Part shown: positions 33,901 through 42,341 of the stretch, in pieces
Layout of the letters: each line of letters begins with the position of its first letter
How positions within the stretch are numbered: the stretch's first letter is position 1
Translations under genes and position numbers: made by a program
DNA from: Streptomyces rapamycinicus NRRL 5491
GTDB lineage: Bacteria; Actinomycetota; Actinomycetes; Streptomycetales; Streptomycetaceae
Length of the DNA: 64,000 bases
Assembly: GCF_024298965.1 (NCBI RefSeq)
Contig: NZ_CP085193.1
Span: 7,688,001-7,752,000 of the forward strand
Direction: 5' to 3'
The notes under the pieces: generated by a model
What the model saw: only the letters and a program-made list of their open reading frames with translations
Databases searched by the model: none
What the model was told of the DNA's origin: nothing

Positions 33901-34923
33901 GTGACGGACGCGAACGTCGGCCTTCCGGCGACCATGCGGGCATGGGTGGTCCCCGCCCCGGGCCGGATCGAACAGGTGGAGCTGCCGGTTCCGCGCCCGG
34001 CGGATGACGAGCTGCTGGTCCGGGTCCGGGCCTGTGGCGTCTGCCGCACCGATCTGCATGTCCGCGACGGCGATCTGCCCCCGCACCGCAGCCCCGTCGT
34101 CCCCGGTCACGAGGCGGTCGGCGAGGTCGTCGCGGCCGGTTCGCGGGCGCACGGGCCCGGCCCCGGAATCCGGATCGGCGTCCCCTGGCTGCGGCGCACC
34201 TGCGGCCGCTGCCGCTACTGCCTCCGGGGCCAGGAGAACCTGTGCCCGTTCTCCGAGTACACCGGCTGGGACGCGGACGGCGGCTACGCCGAGTACGTCA
34301 CCGTACCGGCGGCCTACGCCTATGAGCTGCCCTCCGGATACCGCGACGAGGAGCTCGCCCCACTGCTGTGCGCCGGGATCATCGGCCACCGCGCGCTGCG
34401 CCGGGCCGACCTCCCGCCGGGCGGCCGGCTCGGCATCTACGGCTTCGGCGGCTCGGCGCACCTCACCGCCCAGGTCGCCATCGCGCAGGGCGCCGTCGTC
34501 CACGTACTGACCCGCTCACCCGCCGCCCGCGCGCTCGCCCTGGACCTCGGCGCCGCCTCCGCGAACGACGCCTACGACCGCCCGCCCGAGCCGCTCGACG
34601 CCGCCATCCTCTTCGCCCCGGTGGGCGAACTGGTCCCGGTCGCCCTGGAGTCCCTGGACGCGGGCGGCACATTGAGCATCGCCGGGATCTACCTCACCGA
34701 CATCCCGTCACTCGACTACGAGCGGCATCTCTTCCGTGAGCGCACCGTCCGCAGCGTCACGGCCAACACCCGCGAGGACGGCCGTGAATTCCTCGCCGCG
34801 GCCGCCGAGCACCGGATCAGCGCCACGGTCACGCCGTACCCCTTCGACCGGGCCGACGCCGCCCTCGACGACCTCGCCGCCGACCGCGTCAACGGCGTGG
34901 CGGTCCTGACGATGCCGCACTAG
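33901..34923 (+). CDS. Zinc-dependent alcohol dehydrogenase (MDR family)
   Basis: A 340-residue protein from the GTG at 33901; an ATG at 33934 is the alternative. The catalytic zinc site shows CGVCRTDLH and GHEAVGEV, and the structural zinc site is the four-Cys cluster [15 protein letters not shown]. The nucleotide-binding fold follows ([11 protein letters not shown]). The sequence is close to the AdhA-type NAD(P)-dependent alcohol dehydrogenases of actinobacteria. It converges on the VOC gene. A hexamer repeat (GGGCCT) fills the 53-bp gap. Substrate unknown. Confidence 0.92.
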   Translation: MTDANVGLPATMRAWVVPAPGRIEQVELPVPRPADDELLVRVRACGVCRTDLHVRDGDLPPHRSPVVPGHEAVGEVVAAGSRAHGPGPGIRIGVPWLRRTCGRCRYCLRGQENLCPFSEYTGWDADGGYAEYVTVPAAYAYELPSGYRDEELAPLLCAGIIGHRALRRADLPPGGRLGIYGFGGSAHLTAQVAIAQGAVVHVLTRSPAARALALDLGAASANDAYDRPPEPLDAAILFAPVGELVPVALESLDAGGTLSIAGIYLTDIPSLDYERHLFRERTVRSVTANTREDGREFLAAAAEHRISATVTPYPFDRADAALDDLAADRVNGVAVLTMPH

Positions 34924-34976
34924 CGCGATGACCCTGGGCCTGGGCCTGGGCCTGGGACCTGGGGAACCTCGGCACC

Positions 34977-35387
34977 TCAGGAGTTCGACCAGCCGCGGCG
35001 GCAGAGCACCAGGCGGTAGCCGTCCGGGTCCTCGATGGTGACGCCCCATTCGTTCCAATACGGATTGGGGGAGGTGACACGGGTGCCGCCGTGCTGAGTG
35101 AGGCGGTCCACCAGCTCCTCGGGGACCGGTTCGCCGAGGTAGATCACCAGCAGATCCTCCTCGGTCGGCCGGGGCTCCACGGGGTGGGCCGCCTCGTGGA
35201 CGAGCTCCAGATGCCAGGAGGCGTCCGGCCGGCCCACCATCAGCAGATCGTGCTCCCCGGCCCGGTCGCCGCCCTCGGCCCGGTACACCACGCTCAGGCC
35301 CAGCCCCGCACACCAGAAGCGCTCCGCCGCCGCGAGGTCGCGCGAGGGGCGGGCGATGCGGATGTGGCTCTGACCGTCGGCGGGCAT
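34977..35387 (-). CDS. VOC (glyoxalase/bleomycin resistance) family protein
   Basis: A 136-residue protein with an excellent ribosome site (AAGGAG 7 bases before the ATG). It has the paired beta-alpha-beta-beta-beta layout of the VOC superfamily: SHIRIARPSRDLAAAERFW at the N-terminus and WGVTIEDPDGYRLVLCRR at the C-terminus. Family roles include metal-dependent isomerases, dioxygenases and drug-binding proteins; nothing here decides between them. It is a single gene. Confidence 0.9.
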   Translation of the reverse strand: MPADGQSHIRIARPSRDLAAAERFWCAGLGLSVVYRAEGGDRAGEHDLLMVGRPDASWHLELVHEAAHPVEPRPTEEDLLVIYLGEPVPEELVDRLTQHGGTRVTSPNPYWNEWGVTIEDPDGYRLVLCRRGWSNS

Positions 35388-35559
35388 GGGTATCTCCTTT
35401 GCCGTGGGGAACGCATCGACTTCGTCGTGGCGGAACGCGTCGACGGCACCGTGATCGCCGGGCCGCGCCCCGAGCCTAGGGACGGGCCCGTCGCCGGGGC
35501 ATCGGCCGCGCGCCGGGCCTTCCCACGGCCGTGGGACCTACGACCGCGGACCGGTCACC

Positions 35560-35982
35560 TCACTCCGGCGACCCCGGATGGCGGCCGAGCGGGTTGATGC
35601 GGCGGTATCCCGCCCGGGCGTTGACGACGCGGGCGAGCGCGGTGCCCGCGACGGCCGCCGCCAGGAGACAGGCGAGCCAGCGGGCGTCGCGGTCGCCCGC
35701 CCAGGAGAGCTGCCCCGCGGGCGGAATGGCGAAGCCGTTGAGGAACAGCCAGCACAGCCCCGCCGTACCGGGCGCCGCGACGAATCGCGCGCACAGCCCC
35801 AGCAGAGCGGCCAGCAGCGAGAGCGCGACCAGGGCGAACATCGGGCGGCCATGGCCGCCGAGGAAGTTCAGGGTCGCCACCAGCACCAGCGCGCCCAGGG
35901 AGGCCCCGCCCCAGATGACGGGAGTGGCGACCGGATCGGGGACTGGCCTGATCCCGGTGGAGAGCCACCTCCACTCGATCAT
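35560..35982 (-). CDS. Small integral membrane protein of unknown function
   Basis: A 140-residue protein from the ATG at 35982, preceded by AGGAGG. Four predicted membrane segments lie near residues 20-40 (GGASLGALVLVATLNFLGG), 45-68, 75-90 and 98-118. The C-terminus is short and basic (YRRINPLGRHP). I recognise no family. It is divergent from the KhtT/KhtU pair across 158 bp. Confidence 0.75.
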   Translation of the reverse strand: MIEWRWLSTGIRPVPDPVATPVIWGGASLGALVLVATLNFLGGHGRPMFALVALSLLAALLGLCARFVAAPGTAGLCWLFLNGFAIPPAGQLSWAGDRDARWLACLLAAAVAGTALARVVNARAGYRRINPLGRHPGSPE

Positions 35983-36087
35983 GGGCACCACACCTCCTCT
36001 GGGCACCATCCTCTTCGTGGGTCGATGGCCACCCCACCCATACGCGGTCGGCATCGTCCCATCGCACCCTCGCACACCTGCCGTCAT

Positions 36088-36122
36088 TACCAATTCTTTG
36101 CCATTCGTTAGGGTGGCACAAG
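36088..36122 (+). promoter_or_regulatory. Possible promoter for the antiporter pair
   Basis: TTACCA and TAGGGT lie 16 bp apart in a comparatively AT-rich stretch about 25 bp upstream of the first gene start. The fit to a primary-sigma promoter is only moderate. Confidence 0.3.
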
Positions 36123-36140
36123 AATCGAGCGACGAGAGGG

Positions 36141-36632
36141 ATGATTGTGGGCGCTCCGCGCATGAGCAGTACGCCATTGCCCGGCATCGGGGTTCGCTAC
36201 GACCTGACGACACGAGAGAGCAGGCGGCTTTCGGTCATCGCGCATCGCGACGGCGGACGGACGCTGAGTGCGTACCGGAAGGAGGATCCCGATGAGTGTG
36301 CCCTGTCCACCAGGCTGACCCCAGGGGAAGCGGAGGCACTCGTCGGGGTGCTGATGCCAAGTCATCACAGCCCGAATCTGCTGTCCACCACCGAGCTGGG
36401 GCTGGTGGCCGAGCGGATCGAGCTGTCGTCCACGTCGTACTGGAACGGGAGGGTGCTGGGCGAGACGCGGATGCGGACGGAGACCGGTGTCTCGATCGTG
36501 GCCGTGCTGCGCAGGGCGGAGGCGATCCCCTCCCCGACCCCCGACTTCCGGCTGGCCGGTGGGGACGAACTGATCGTGATCGGCACCCGCGAGGGCGTGG
36601 AGACGGCCGCGGCGATACTTGGGCGGGAGTGA
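36141..36632 (+). CDS. Cation:proton antiporter regulatory subunit (KhtT-like)
   Basis: Up to 163 residues from the ATG at 36141; the GTG at 36147 and the ATG at 36162 are alternatives, and homology starts at TPLPGIGVRYDLTTRE. The N-terminal domain resembles KhtT. The C-terminal TrkA-C/RCK_C domain includes GVSIVAVLRR and LAGGDELIVIGTREGVE. In Bacillus, KhtT gates the K+/H+ antiporter KhtU in response to cyclic di-AMP and pH. Here the antiporter gene follows after 4 bp, so the pair should work the same way. Confidence 0.9.
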   Translation: MIVGAPRMSSTPLPGIGVRYDLTTRESRRLSVIAHRDGGRTLSAYRKEDPDECALSTRLTPGEAEALVGVLMPSHHSPNLLSTTELGLVAERIELSSTSYWNGRVLGETRMRTETGVSIVAVLRRAEAIPSPTPDFRLAGGDELIVIGTREGVETAAAILGRE

Positions 36633-36636
36633 GCCC

Positions 36637-37908
36637 ATGCATTCGTCTGCCGTCTTTCTGATCGAGTTCGGTGCGGTCATCCTGTGCCTCGGGCTGCTGG
36701 GGCGGCTCGCCGGGCGGCTCCAGTTCTCCCCGATCCCGCTGTATCTGCTGGCCGGACTGGCCTTCGGCGAGGGTGGGCTGCTGCCGCTGGGAGCCAGCGA
36801 GGAGTTCGTCGCGACCGGCGCCGAGATCGGCGTCATCCTGCTGCTGCTGATGCTCGGGCTGGAGTACACCGCCAGCGACCTGGTCAGCAATCTCAAGACC
36901 CAGTACCCGGCCGGGCTCGTCGACGCGGTGCTCAACGCCATGCCCGGCGCCGTCATGGCCCTGCTGCTGGGGTGGGGGCCGGTGGCCGCCGTCGTGCTGG
37001 CCGGCGTCACCTGGATCTCCTCCTCTGGCGTCATCGCCAAGGTGCTCGGCGACCTGGGCCGGCTCGGCAACCGCGAGACCCCGGTGATCCTCAGCATCCT
37101 CGTCCTCGAGGACCTGGCGATGGCCGTCTATCTGCCGATCGTCACCGCCCTGCTGGCCGGTGCGGGCCTGGCGGCGGGCAGCGTCACCCTGGCCATCGCC
37201 CTCGGCGTGGCCGGTCTGGTGCTGTTCCTGGCCGTCCGCTACGGACGGCACATCTCCCGCTTCGTCTCCAGCGACGACCCCGAGAAGCTGCTGCTGGTGG
37301 TGCTCGGGCTGACGCTGCTGGTGGCGGGGATCGCACAGCAGCTCCAGGTGTCGGCGGCCGTCGGCGCGTTCCTGGTGGGCATCGCCCTGTCCGGGGAGGT
37401 CGCCGAGGGCACCCACCTTCTGCTCAGCCCGCTGCGGGATCTGTTCGCGGCCGTGTTCTTCGTCTTCTTCGGTCTGCACACGGATCCGGCCAGCATTCCC
37501 CCGGTGCTGCTGCCCGCCATGACGCTGGCCGTCATCACCGCCGGTACGAAGATGGCCACCGGCTACTGGGCGGCGCGGCGGGCCGGGATCTCGGCCCGGG
37601 GCCGCTGGCGGGCGGGCGGCACGCTGGTCGCCCGGGGCGAGTTCTCGATCGTCATCGCGGGGCTCGCCGTCACCGCTGGTATCGAACCGTCGCTCGGCCC
37701 GCTGGCCACGGCGTACGTCCTGATCCTGGTCGTCCTGGGCCCGCTCACCGCCCGCTGGACCGAGCCCGTCGCCCGGCGGGTCACGGCCCGGCTCGCGGCG
37801 CGCCGCGAGCCCGCTGTCGCCGCGGCGGTTGAGGGCGGGGGCGATGGTGTGCCGGAGGAGTCACGAGACGCGGTGGACGACCCGGACGCGGTGGGGCGCC
37901 GCTCATAG
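36637..37908 (+). CDS. Cation/proton antiporter of the CPA2 family (KhtU/KefB-like)
   Basis: A 423-residue protein from the ATG at 36637, preceded by GGGCGGGAG. It has about 12-13 predicted membrane helices and CPA2 features: PIPLYLLAGLAFGEGG near the N-terminus, LLLMLGLEY, the discontinuous-helix region VTWISSSGVIAKVL, and LVARGEFSIVIAGLAV. It lacks the cytoplasmic Rossmann domain of KefB; the separate KhtT-like protein upstream supplies regulation. The predicted role is K+ (or Na+) efflux in exchange for protons at the cell membrane. A 12-bp stem terminator follows. Confidence 0.92.
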   Translation: MHSSAVFLIEFGAVILCLGLLGRLAGRLQFSPIPLYLLAGLAFGEGGLLPLGASEEFVATGAEIGVILLLLMLGLEYTASDLVSNLKTQYPAGLVDAVLNAMPGAVMALLLGWGPVAAVVLAGVTWISSSGVIAKVLGDLGRLGNRETPVILSILVLEDLAMAVYLPIVTALLAGAGLAAGSVTLAIALGVAGLVLFLAVRYGRHISRFVSSDDPEKLLLVVLGLTLLVAGIAQQLQVSAAVGAFLVGIALSGEVAEGTHLLLSPLRDLFAAVFFVFFGLHTDPASIPPVLLPAMTLAVITAGTKMATGYWAARRAGISARGRWRAGGTLVARGEFSIVIAGLAVTAGIEPSLGPLATAYVLILVVLGPLTARWTEPVARRVTARLAARREPAVAAAVEGGGDGVPEESRDAVDDPDAVGRRS

Positions 37909-37928
37909 CCGTTCGCCGGTGCGTACGG

Positions 37929-37958
37929 GGAGGGCCGCGGGAAGATCCGCGGCCCTCC
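37929..37958. terminator. Bidirectional terminator
   Basis: GGAGGGCCGCGG and CCGCGGCCCTCC form a perfect 12-bp stem with the loop GAAGAT between the convergent antiporter and Spo0M genes. Confidence 0.9.
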
Positions 37959-37973
37959 GCGTCGCTCCGCGGC

Positions 37974-39014
37974 TCAGCCCCGGTTCTCCTCCTCGGACCC
38001 CGAGCCCCCTAAGTCTCTTCTGCCCCGTAAATCTCGTAAGTCCTCTAAGCCCTCTAAGTTCCCCAAGTCATCCAAGCCCGCTAAATCATCTAACTCCGGT
38101 AAGTTCCCTAACGCGTCGCCGAGCCCGGCCGCGACCATGCCGCCGCCCACCGCCCCGCCCGCCGCCGTACCGGCCGTGACGCCCGCGATGCCCGCGATGC
38201 CCGCGATACCCGCGATGGCCGCACCGGCGCGGCCATCGCGGGCGGTATGCCTCGCGCGGGATTCGATGAGCGCCCGGATCCAGGAGTCGACCTCACCGGT
38301 CCAGTCGCGCCGCTGGAGGCCCTCATGGCGCACGGTGTGGCGGCCCGGGGTGCCGGAGCCCCCGCCGCGCTTGTCGGCCTCCAGGACGACTTCCATGCCG
38401 TCGGGCCCGGTGAGCAGGGTCAGCGCGATCTCGTTCACGTCGCTGAGGTACTGAGGCGCGGGGGTGAGCTCGATCTCCTGGTGGAAGGGGAGCCGCTGCC
38501 CGGTGCCCGCGATATGGGCGAGCCGCAGATCGGCGGTGACGAGGCCGAAGCCGAGCCGCCCCAGCGCCCCCAGTACGGCCTCCTGGACCGGCAGCGGGCG
38601 CACGATCAGCGGCTCCGGATCGCCGTGGTCCTTCGTGCCCGCCGCCGCGAGCTCGACCCGGACGCCCAGGACGACACCCAGCGGCTGCCCGGACACCTCG
38701 GTGAGCGGCGTTTCCCACGGTATGTGAATGGTGAACGGAATGTCTCTGTGCTCTCTCGCGTCGAGCCGGAACCCGCCGCCGAGCCGGAGGCGGTCGAAGA
38801 CCACACCGCCCTCGTGCTCCTGGCCGCCGTATCCGGGCTCGACCCCGGCGACCAGTTCCAGCGCGAGGTGCTCGAGGTCGCAGGCGCCGCCTCCGCCCCG
38901 GAGCCGCACATGCCCCCGCACCACCCCGCCGGGGCGCGCTGGCTCCCGGTCCAGGATCGTGTCCACGACGGGCCCACCGACCCCGAGCGAGCCGAGCACT
39001 CGTTTGAACACCAT
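37974..39014 (-). CDS. Spo0M-family sporulation-control protein with TTA-rich C-terminal tail
   Basis: A 346-residue protein from the ATG at 39014. It has the typical Spo0M start (VFKRVLGSLGVGGPVVDTIL) and arrestin-like beta domains through about residue 255 (GQPLGVVLGVRVELA, FHQEIELTPAPQYL). The C-terminus has an Ala/Gly/Ile repeat (AGIAGIAGIAGV) and then an acidic Leu-rich tail (LPELDDLAGLDDLGNLEGL). Nine of the eleven leucines in the last 46 residues are encoded by TTA, all between 38010 and 38111. Spo0M proteins affect sporulation in Bacillus and are common in actinobacteria; TTA codons would make synthesis strongly dependent on bldA tRNA. On the plus strand this region reads as a CTAAG-containing 9-bp quasi-repeat. 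Confidence 0.9.
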   Translation of the reverse strand: MVFKRVLGSLGVGGPVVDTILDREPARPGGVVRGHVRLRGGGGACDLEHLALELVAGVEPGYGGQEHEGGVVFDRLRLGGGFRLDAREHRDIPFTIHIPWETPLTEVSGQPLGVVLGVRVELAAAGTKDHGDPEPLIVRPLPVQEAVLGALGRLGFGLVTADLRLAHIAGTGQRLPFHQEIELTPAPQYLSDVNEIALTLLTGPDGMEVVLEADKRGGGSGTPGRHTVRHEGLQRRDWTGEVDSWIRALIESRARHTARDGRAGAAIAGIAGIAGIAGVTAGTAAGGAVGGGMVAAGLGDALGNLPELDDLAGLDDLGNLEGLEDLRDLRGRRDLGGSGSEEENRG

Positions 39015-39311
39015 CGCGGCGTTCACTCCTTCACTGTCACTGTGATCGTTCTCTGTTCCGTGTGCGTGGGGGGCGTTCGTTCCTGAGTTCCGTGGGGGGC
39101 ATGCGTGGAACGAACGGGATGGTAAAGGGATTCCCATGTACGCGTTCTGGGGCGGCAAAACCGGCCAGAGGCGGTGCGGTCCCGCCCGCCGACGTGCCCG
39201 CGACGTGCCCGACGGCCCGGCTCGGGTGGTCGGGTGGTCACCCGGTCACGGAGGGCTATCTGAATGGGTCTCCGGCCATGGGTAACTCGGGTCCGGCCCG
39301 CGGAATCCGGC

Positions 39312-39366
39312 GCGGCTCATCCCGGCAGCTCATCCCGGCAGCTCATCCCAGCGGCTCATCCCAGCG
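39312..39366. repeat. Short tandem repeat, about four 13-14 bp units
   Basis: Four imperfect copies of GC(A/G)GCTCATCCC(A)G follow one another just upstream of the small candidate gene. Confidence 0.75.
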
Positions 39367-39380
39367 GACGGGAGAAACCG

Positions 39381-39500
39381 ATGTCACGTGTGCGGCGGGT
39401 GAGATCGGCGCTGCTGAGCGCCGTGGCAATCGTCGTGAGCGCGGGAATCCGGCGATGGCGGCGCAGATCGGCCCGCGAGCCGCGCCCGGAACGCCGGTGA
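39381..39500 (+). CDS. Candidate 39-residue basic membrane peptide
   Basis: The ATG at 39381 has GGGAG about 6 bases upstream. The peptide has a basic N-terminus (SRVRRVRSA), one hydrophobic segment (LLSAVAIVVSAGI) and a strongly basic C-terminus (RRWRRRSAREPRPERR). It is followed 138 bp later by the cytochrome oxidase gene in the same direction. Support is limited to the ribosome site and membrane-peptide shape. Confidence 0.35.
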   Translation: MSRVRRVRSALLSAVAIVVSAGIRRWRRRSAREPRPERR

Positions 39501-39638
39501 ATGACCCGGCCTCTACGGCGAGTCGGATCCGAATCGCCATTCCGCTTCGGGTAATGGTGGGCGAATCGATACAACGAATTCGTCGGCCGGTGCCGCCGGC
39601 CGCCCACCCATGCAGACGGCCGAGGAGCGGACACGGAC

Positions 39639-41414
39639 ATGGCGACGACAACCAAGCCCGAATTTGAAGCTCCCGCCGAACCCACCAAACTCGGCACCAT
39701 CGTGGTCGACTGGCTCACCACCACGGACCATAAGAAAATCGGACACCTGTACTTGGTGACCGCGTTCGGTTTCTTTCTGATCGGCGGCCTTCTGGCCATG
39801 ATCATGCGGGCCGAACTCGCCCGGCCCGGACTGCAATTGATCAGCCCGGAGCAGTACAACCAGGCTTTCACCCTGCATGGCACGCTGATGCTGCTGTTCT
39901 TCGCCACACCGGTCTTCGCCGGATTCGCCAATGAGATCATGCCGCTCCAGATCGGCGCCCCGGACGTCGCCTTCCCCCGGCTGAACATGCTCTCGTACTG
40001 GCTCTTCTTCTTCGGCGGGCTGATCGTGATCGGCAGCCTGCTCACCCCCGGTGGCGCGGCGGACTTCGGCTGGACGGCCTATACGCCGCTCAGCAGCAAG
40101 GCGCGGACGCCGGGCGTGGGCGGCGACATGTGGGTGATGGGCCTCGCCCTCTCCGGTTTCGGGACGATCCTGGGCGCCGTCAACTTCGTCACGACCGTCG
40201 TGTGCATGCGCGCCCCGGGAATGACGATGTTCCGGTTGCCCATCTTCACCTGGAACATCCTCTTCACCTCGATCCTGGTGCTGCTCGCCTTTCCCATCCT
40301 CGCGGCCGCCCTGCTGGTTCTGGAGGCGGACCGGAAATTCGGCGCGGTCGTCTTCGAGGGGGCCAACGGCGGTCCGGTGCTGTGGCAGCACCTCTTCTGG
40401 TTCTTCGGTCATCCCGAGGTCTACATCATCGCCCTGCCGTTCTTCGGCATCATCACCGAAATCATTCCGGTGTTCTCCCGCAAGGTGGTCTTCGGCTATA
40501 TGGGTCTGGTGGGTGCCACCATTGGCATCACCGGCCTCTCGGCGACGGTATGGGCCCACCACATGTTCGCCACCGGAGCGGTACTCCTGCCGTTCTTCTC
40601 CTTTATGACGTTCCTCATCGCGGTGCCGACCGGGGTGAAGTTCTTCAACTGGATCGGCACCATGTGGCGTGGCTCGCTCTCCTTCGAGACGCCGATGCTG
40701 TGGGCCATCGGCTTCCTGGTCACGTTTCTCTTCGGCGGGCTGACCGGGGTGATCCTGGCCTCGCCCCCGCTGGATTTCGAGGTCCACGACAGCTATTTCG
40801 TCGTCGCCCACTTCCACTACGTGGTCTTCGGCACGGTGGTCTTCGCGATGTTCGCCGGATTCTATTTCTGGTGGCCCAAGTTCACCGGCAGAATGCTCGA
40901 CGAACGCCTCGGCAAGATCCACTTCTGGACCCTGTTCATCGGCTTCCACACCACCTTCCTGGTCCACCACTGGCTCGGCGTCATCGGCATGCCGCGTCGC
41001 TATGTCGACTATCTGGCCGCCGACGGCTTCACCACGCTGAACACGATCTCCACCATCGGCTCGTTCCTCCTGGGCCTGTCCACGCTGCCGTTCATCTACA
41101 ACGTGTGGAAAACCGGGAAGTACGGGAAGCGGGTCGAGCTCGACGACCCCTGGGGATGGGGCCGCTCCCTGGAATGGGCCACCTCCTGCCCCCCGCCCCG
41201 GCACAACTTCCTCACCCTGCCGAAGATCCGCTCCGAATCCCCCGCCTTCGACCTCCACCACCCCGAGGTCGTCCCCCACGAGGTCCCCACCACCGACCGG
41301 CCGCCCCTCTCCGGAGCCATGGGCGCCCCGGTCGACCTCGGCACCGAGGACGACCGCACCGGCGGCGGGCCGGGCCCCGAAACGGGCGACGACACCGGGG
41401 GCCGCCAGGACTGA
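39639..41414 (+). CDS. ctaD: Cytochrome c oxidase subunit I (aa3 type), orphan copy
   Basis: A 591-residue haem-copper oxidase subunit I with 12 predicted helices. The haem a ligand region is [14 protein letters not shown]. CuB ligands appear in [14 protein letters not shown] (with the cross-linked Tyr) and WAHHMF, and the haem a3/haem a His pair in VAHFHYVV. It should reduce O2 and pump protons in the membrane. The neighbours are not ctaC, ctaE or ctaF, so it is an additional copy outside the main oxidase operon. The C-terminus has an acidic tail after residue 545. It is likely an alternative oxidase subunit for specific conditions. Confidence 0.95.
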   Translation: MATTTKPEFEAPAEPTKLGTIVVDWLTTTDHKKIGHLYLVTAFGFFLIGGLLAMIMRAELARPGLQLISPEQYNQAFTLHGTLMLLFFATPVFAGFANEIMPLQIGAPDVAFPRLNMLSYWLFFFGGLIVIGSLLTPGGAADFGWTAYTPLSSKARTPGVGGDMWVMGLALSGFGTILGAVNFVTTVVCMRAPGMTMFRLPIFTWNILFTSILVLLAFPILAAALLVLEADRKFGAVVFEGANGGPVLWQHLFWFFGHPEVYIIALPFFGIITEIIPVFSRKVVFGYMGLVGATIGITGLSATVWAHHMFATGAVLLPFFSFMTFLIAVPTGVKFFNWIGTMWRGSLSFETPMLWAIGFLVTFLFGGLTGVILASPPLDFEVHDSYFVVAHFHYVVFGTVVFAMFAGFYFWWPKFTGRMLDERLGKIHFWTLFIGFHTTFLVHHWLGVIGMPRRYVDYLAADGFTTLNTISTIGSFLLGLSTLPFIYNVWKTGKYGKRVELDDPWGWGRSLEWATSCPPPRHNFLTLPKIRSESPAFDLHHPEVVPHEVPTTDRPPLSGAMGAPVDLGTEDDRTGGGPGPETGDDTGGRQD

Positions 41415-41513
41415 CCACCCCCGGTGGCCGGGCGGCGCCGCTCCGAACGGCCACCGTCAACTCGCCGGCGGCGAGCCCGGCACGGAAGATGGGTTCGATC
41501 GATGGAGGCCGAA

Positions 41514-42341
41514 GTGAGTAACGGAGGAGCACTGGGCAGCCTGGTCGTCGTAGGAGTGGATGGCTCGTCGTCGAGTAACGCCGCGGTGGTACAGGCCGCT
41601 CGAGAAGCCCAGCGGCGTCGCGCGAAGCTCCGTGTGGTGCACGCCTTCAGCTGGCCGGTCGGGCCCATGTACGCGCCGCTGGACCCGTCGCCGTTCAACC
41701 GGATGGCGCACGACGCCGCACAGCACGCCGAGAGCGTGGCACCCGGCGTGGAGGCCACCGGCACCGTGATGATCGGCGGTGCGGTGTCGGTGCTGACGGC
41801 CGAGTCACGAGCCGCGGACCTGGTGGTCGTCGGCAGCCGGGGCCTGGGGGGCTTCATCGGCATACTGCTGGGCTCGACGGCCGTCTCCCTGGCCGCCCAC
41901 GGCGAGTGCCCGGTGCTGGTGGTCCGCGAGGAACCGGATCACATCGGGCCGATCGTGCTGGGTGTCGACGGCTCCCCGCACGGTGAGGAGGCGATCGACT
42001 TCGCCTTCGCCGAGGCAGCGCTGCGAAGGACCGAGATCGTCGCCATGCACGCGTGGCTGCCGGACTACGCGCCGGCCGGTACGGGCGTGGAGAGCGCGGA
42101 GCGTCTGCTGGCCCTGGCACTCGCCGGCCGCAGGGAGAAGTACCCGGACGTCGTGGTCGGACAGGACGTGGTGAGCGGCGAAACCCGCGAGGCCCTGATC
42201 GAGGCGAGCAGGACCGCTCAGCTGATGGTCGTCGGAGCCAGGGGGCGCGGCGGCTTCTCCGGGCTGCTTCTGGGCTCGGTGAGCCAGGCGCTGCTGCACC
42301 ACGCGCACTGCCCGGTCGCCGTCGTCCGCGGTAAGGCGTGA
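41514..42341 (+). CDS. Universal stress protein with two UspA domains
   Basis: A 275-residue protein from the GTG at 41514 with TGGAGG upstream; an ATG at 41502 is possible. Two tandem Usp domains each begin with VVGVDGSS or VLGVDGSP and end with an ATP-binding loop (VVVGSRGLGGFIGILLGS and MVVGARGRGGFSGLLLGS). UspA proteins of this type bind ATP and accumulate under stress or oxygen limitation. The stop overlaps the presumed start of the broken glucoamylase gene, implying one operon with the G6PD paralogue. Confidence 0.93.
   Translation: MSNGGALGSLVVVGVDGSSSSNAAVVQAAREAQRRRAKLRVVHAFSWPVGPMYAPLDPSPFNRMAHDAAQHAESVAPGVEATGTVMIGGAVSVLTAESRAADLVVVGSRGLGGFIGILLGSTAVSLAAHGECPVLVVREEPDHIGPIVLGVDGSPHGEEAIDFAFAEAALRRTEIVAMHAWLPDYAPAGTGVESAERLLALALAGRREKYPDVVVGQDVVSGETREALIEASRTAQLMVVGARGRGGFSGLLLGSVSQALLHHAHCPVAVVRGKA

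Larger units (their letters stand above)
39015..39638. other. Intergenic region between Spo0M and cytochrome oxidase genes
   Basis: This 624-bp gap between divergent genes holds a tandem repeat (39312-39366) and one small candidate gene (39381-39500). I see no other convincing gene, RNA or terminator. Promoters for both flanking genes should lie here but cannot be assigned. Confidence 0.5.
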
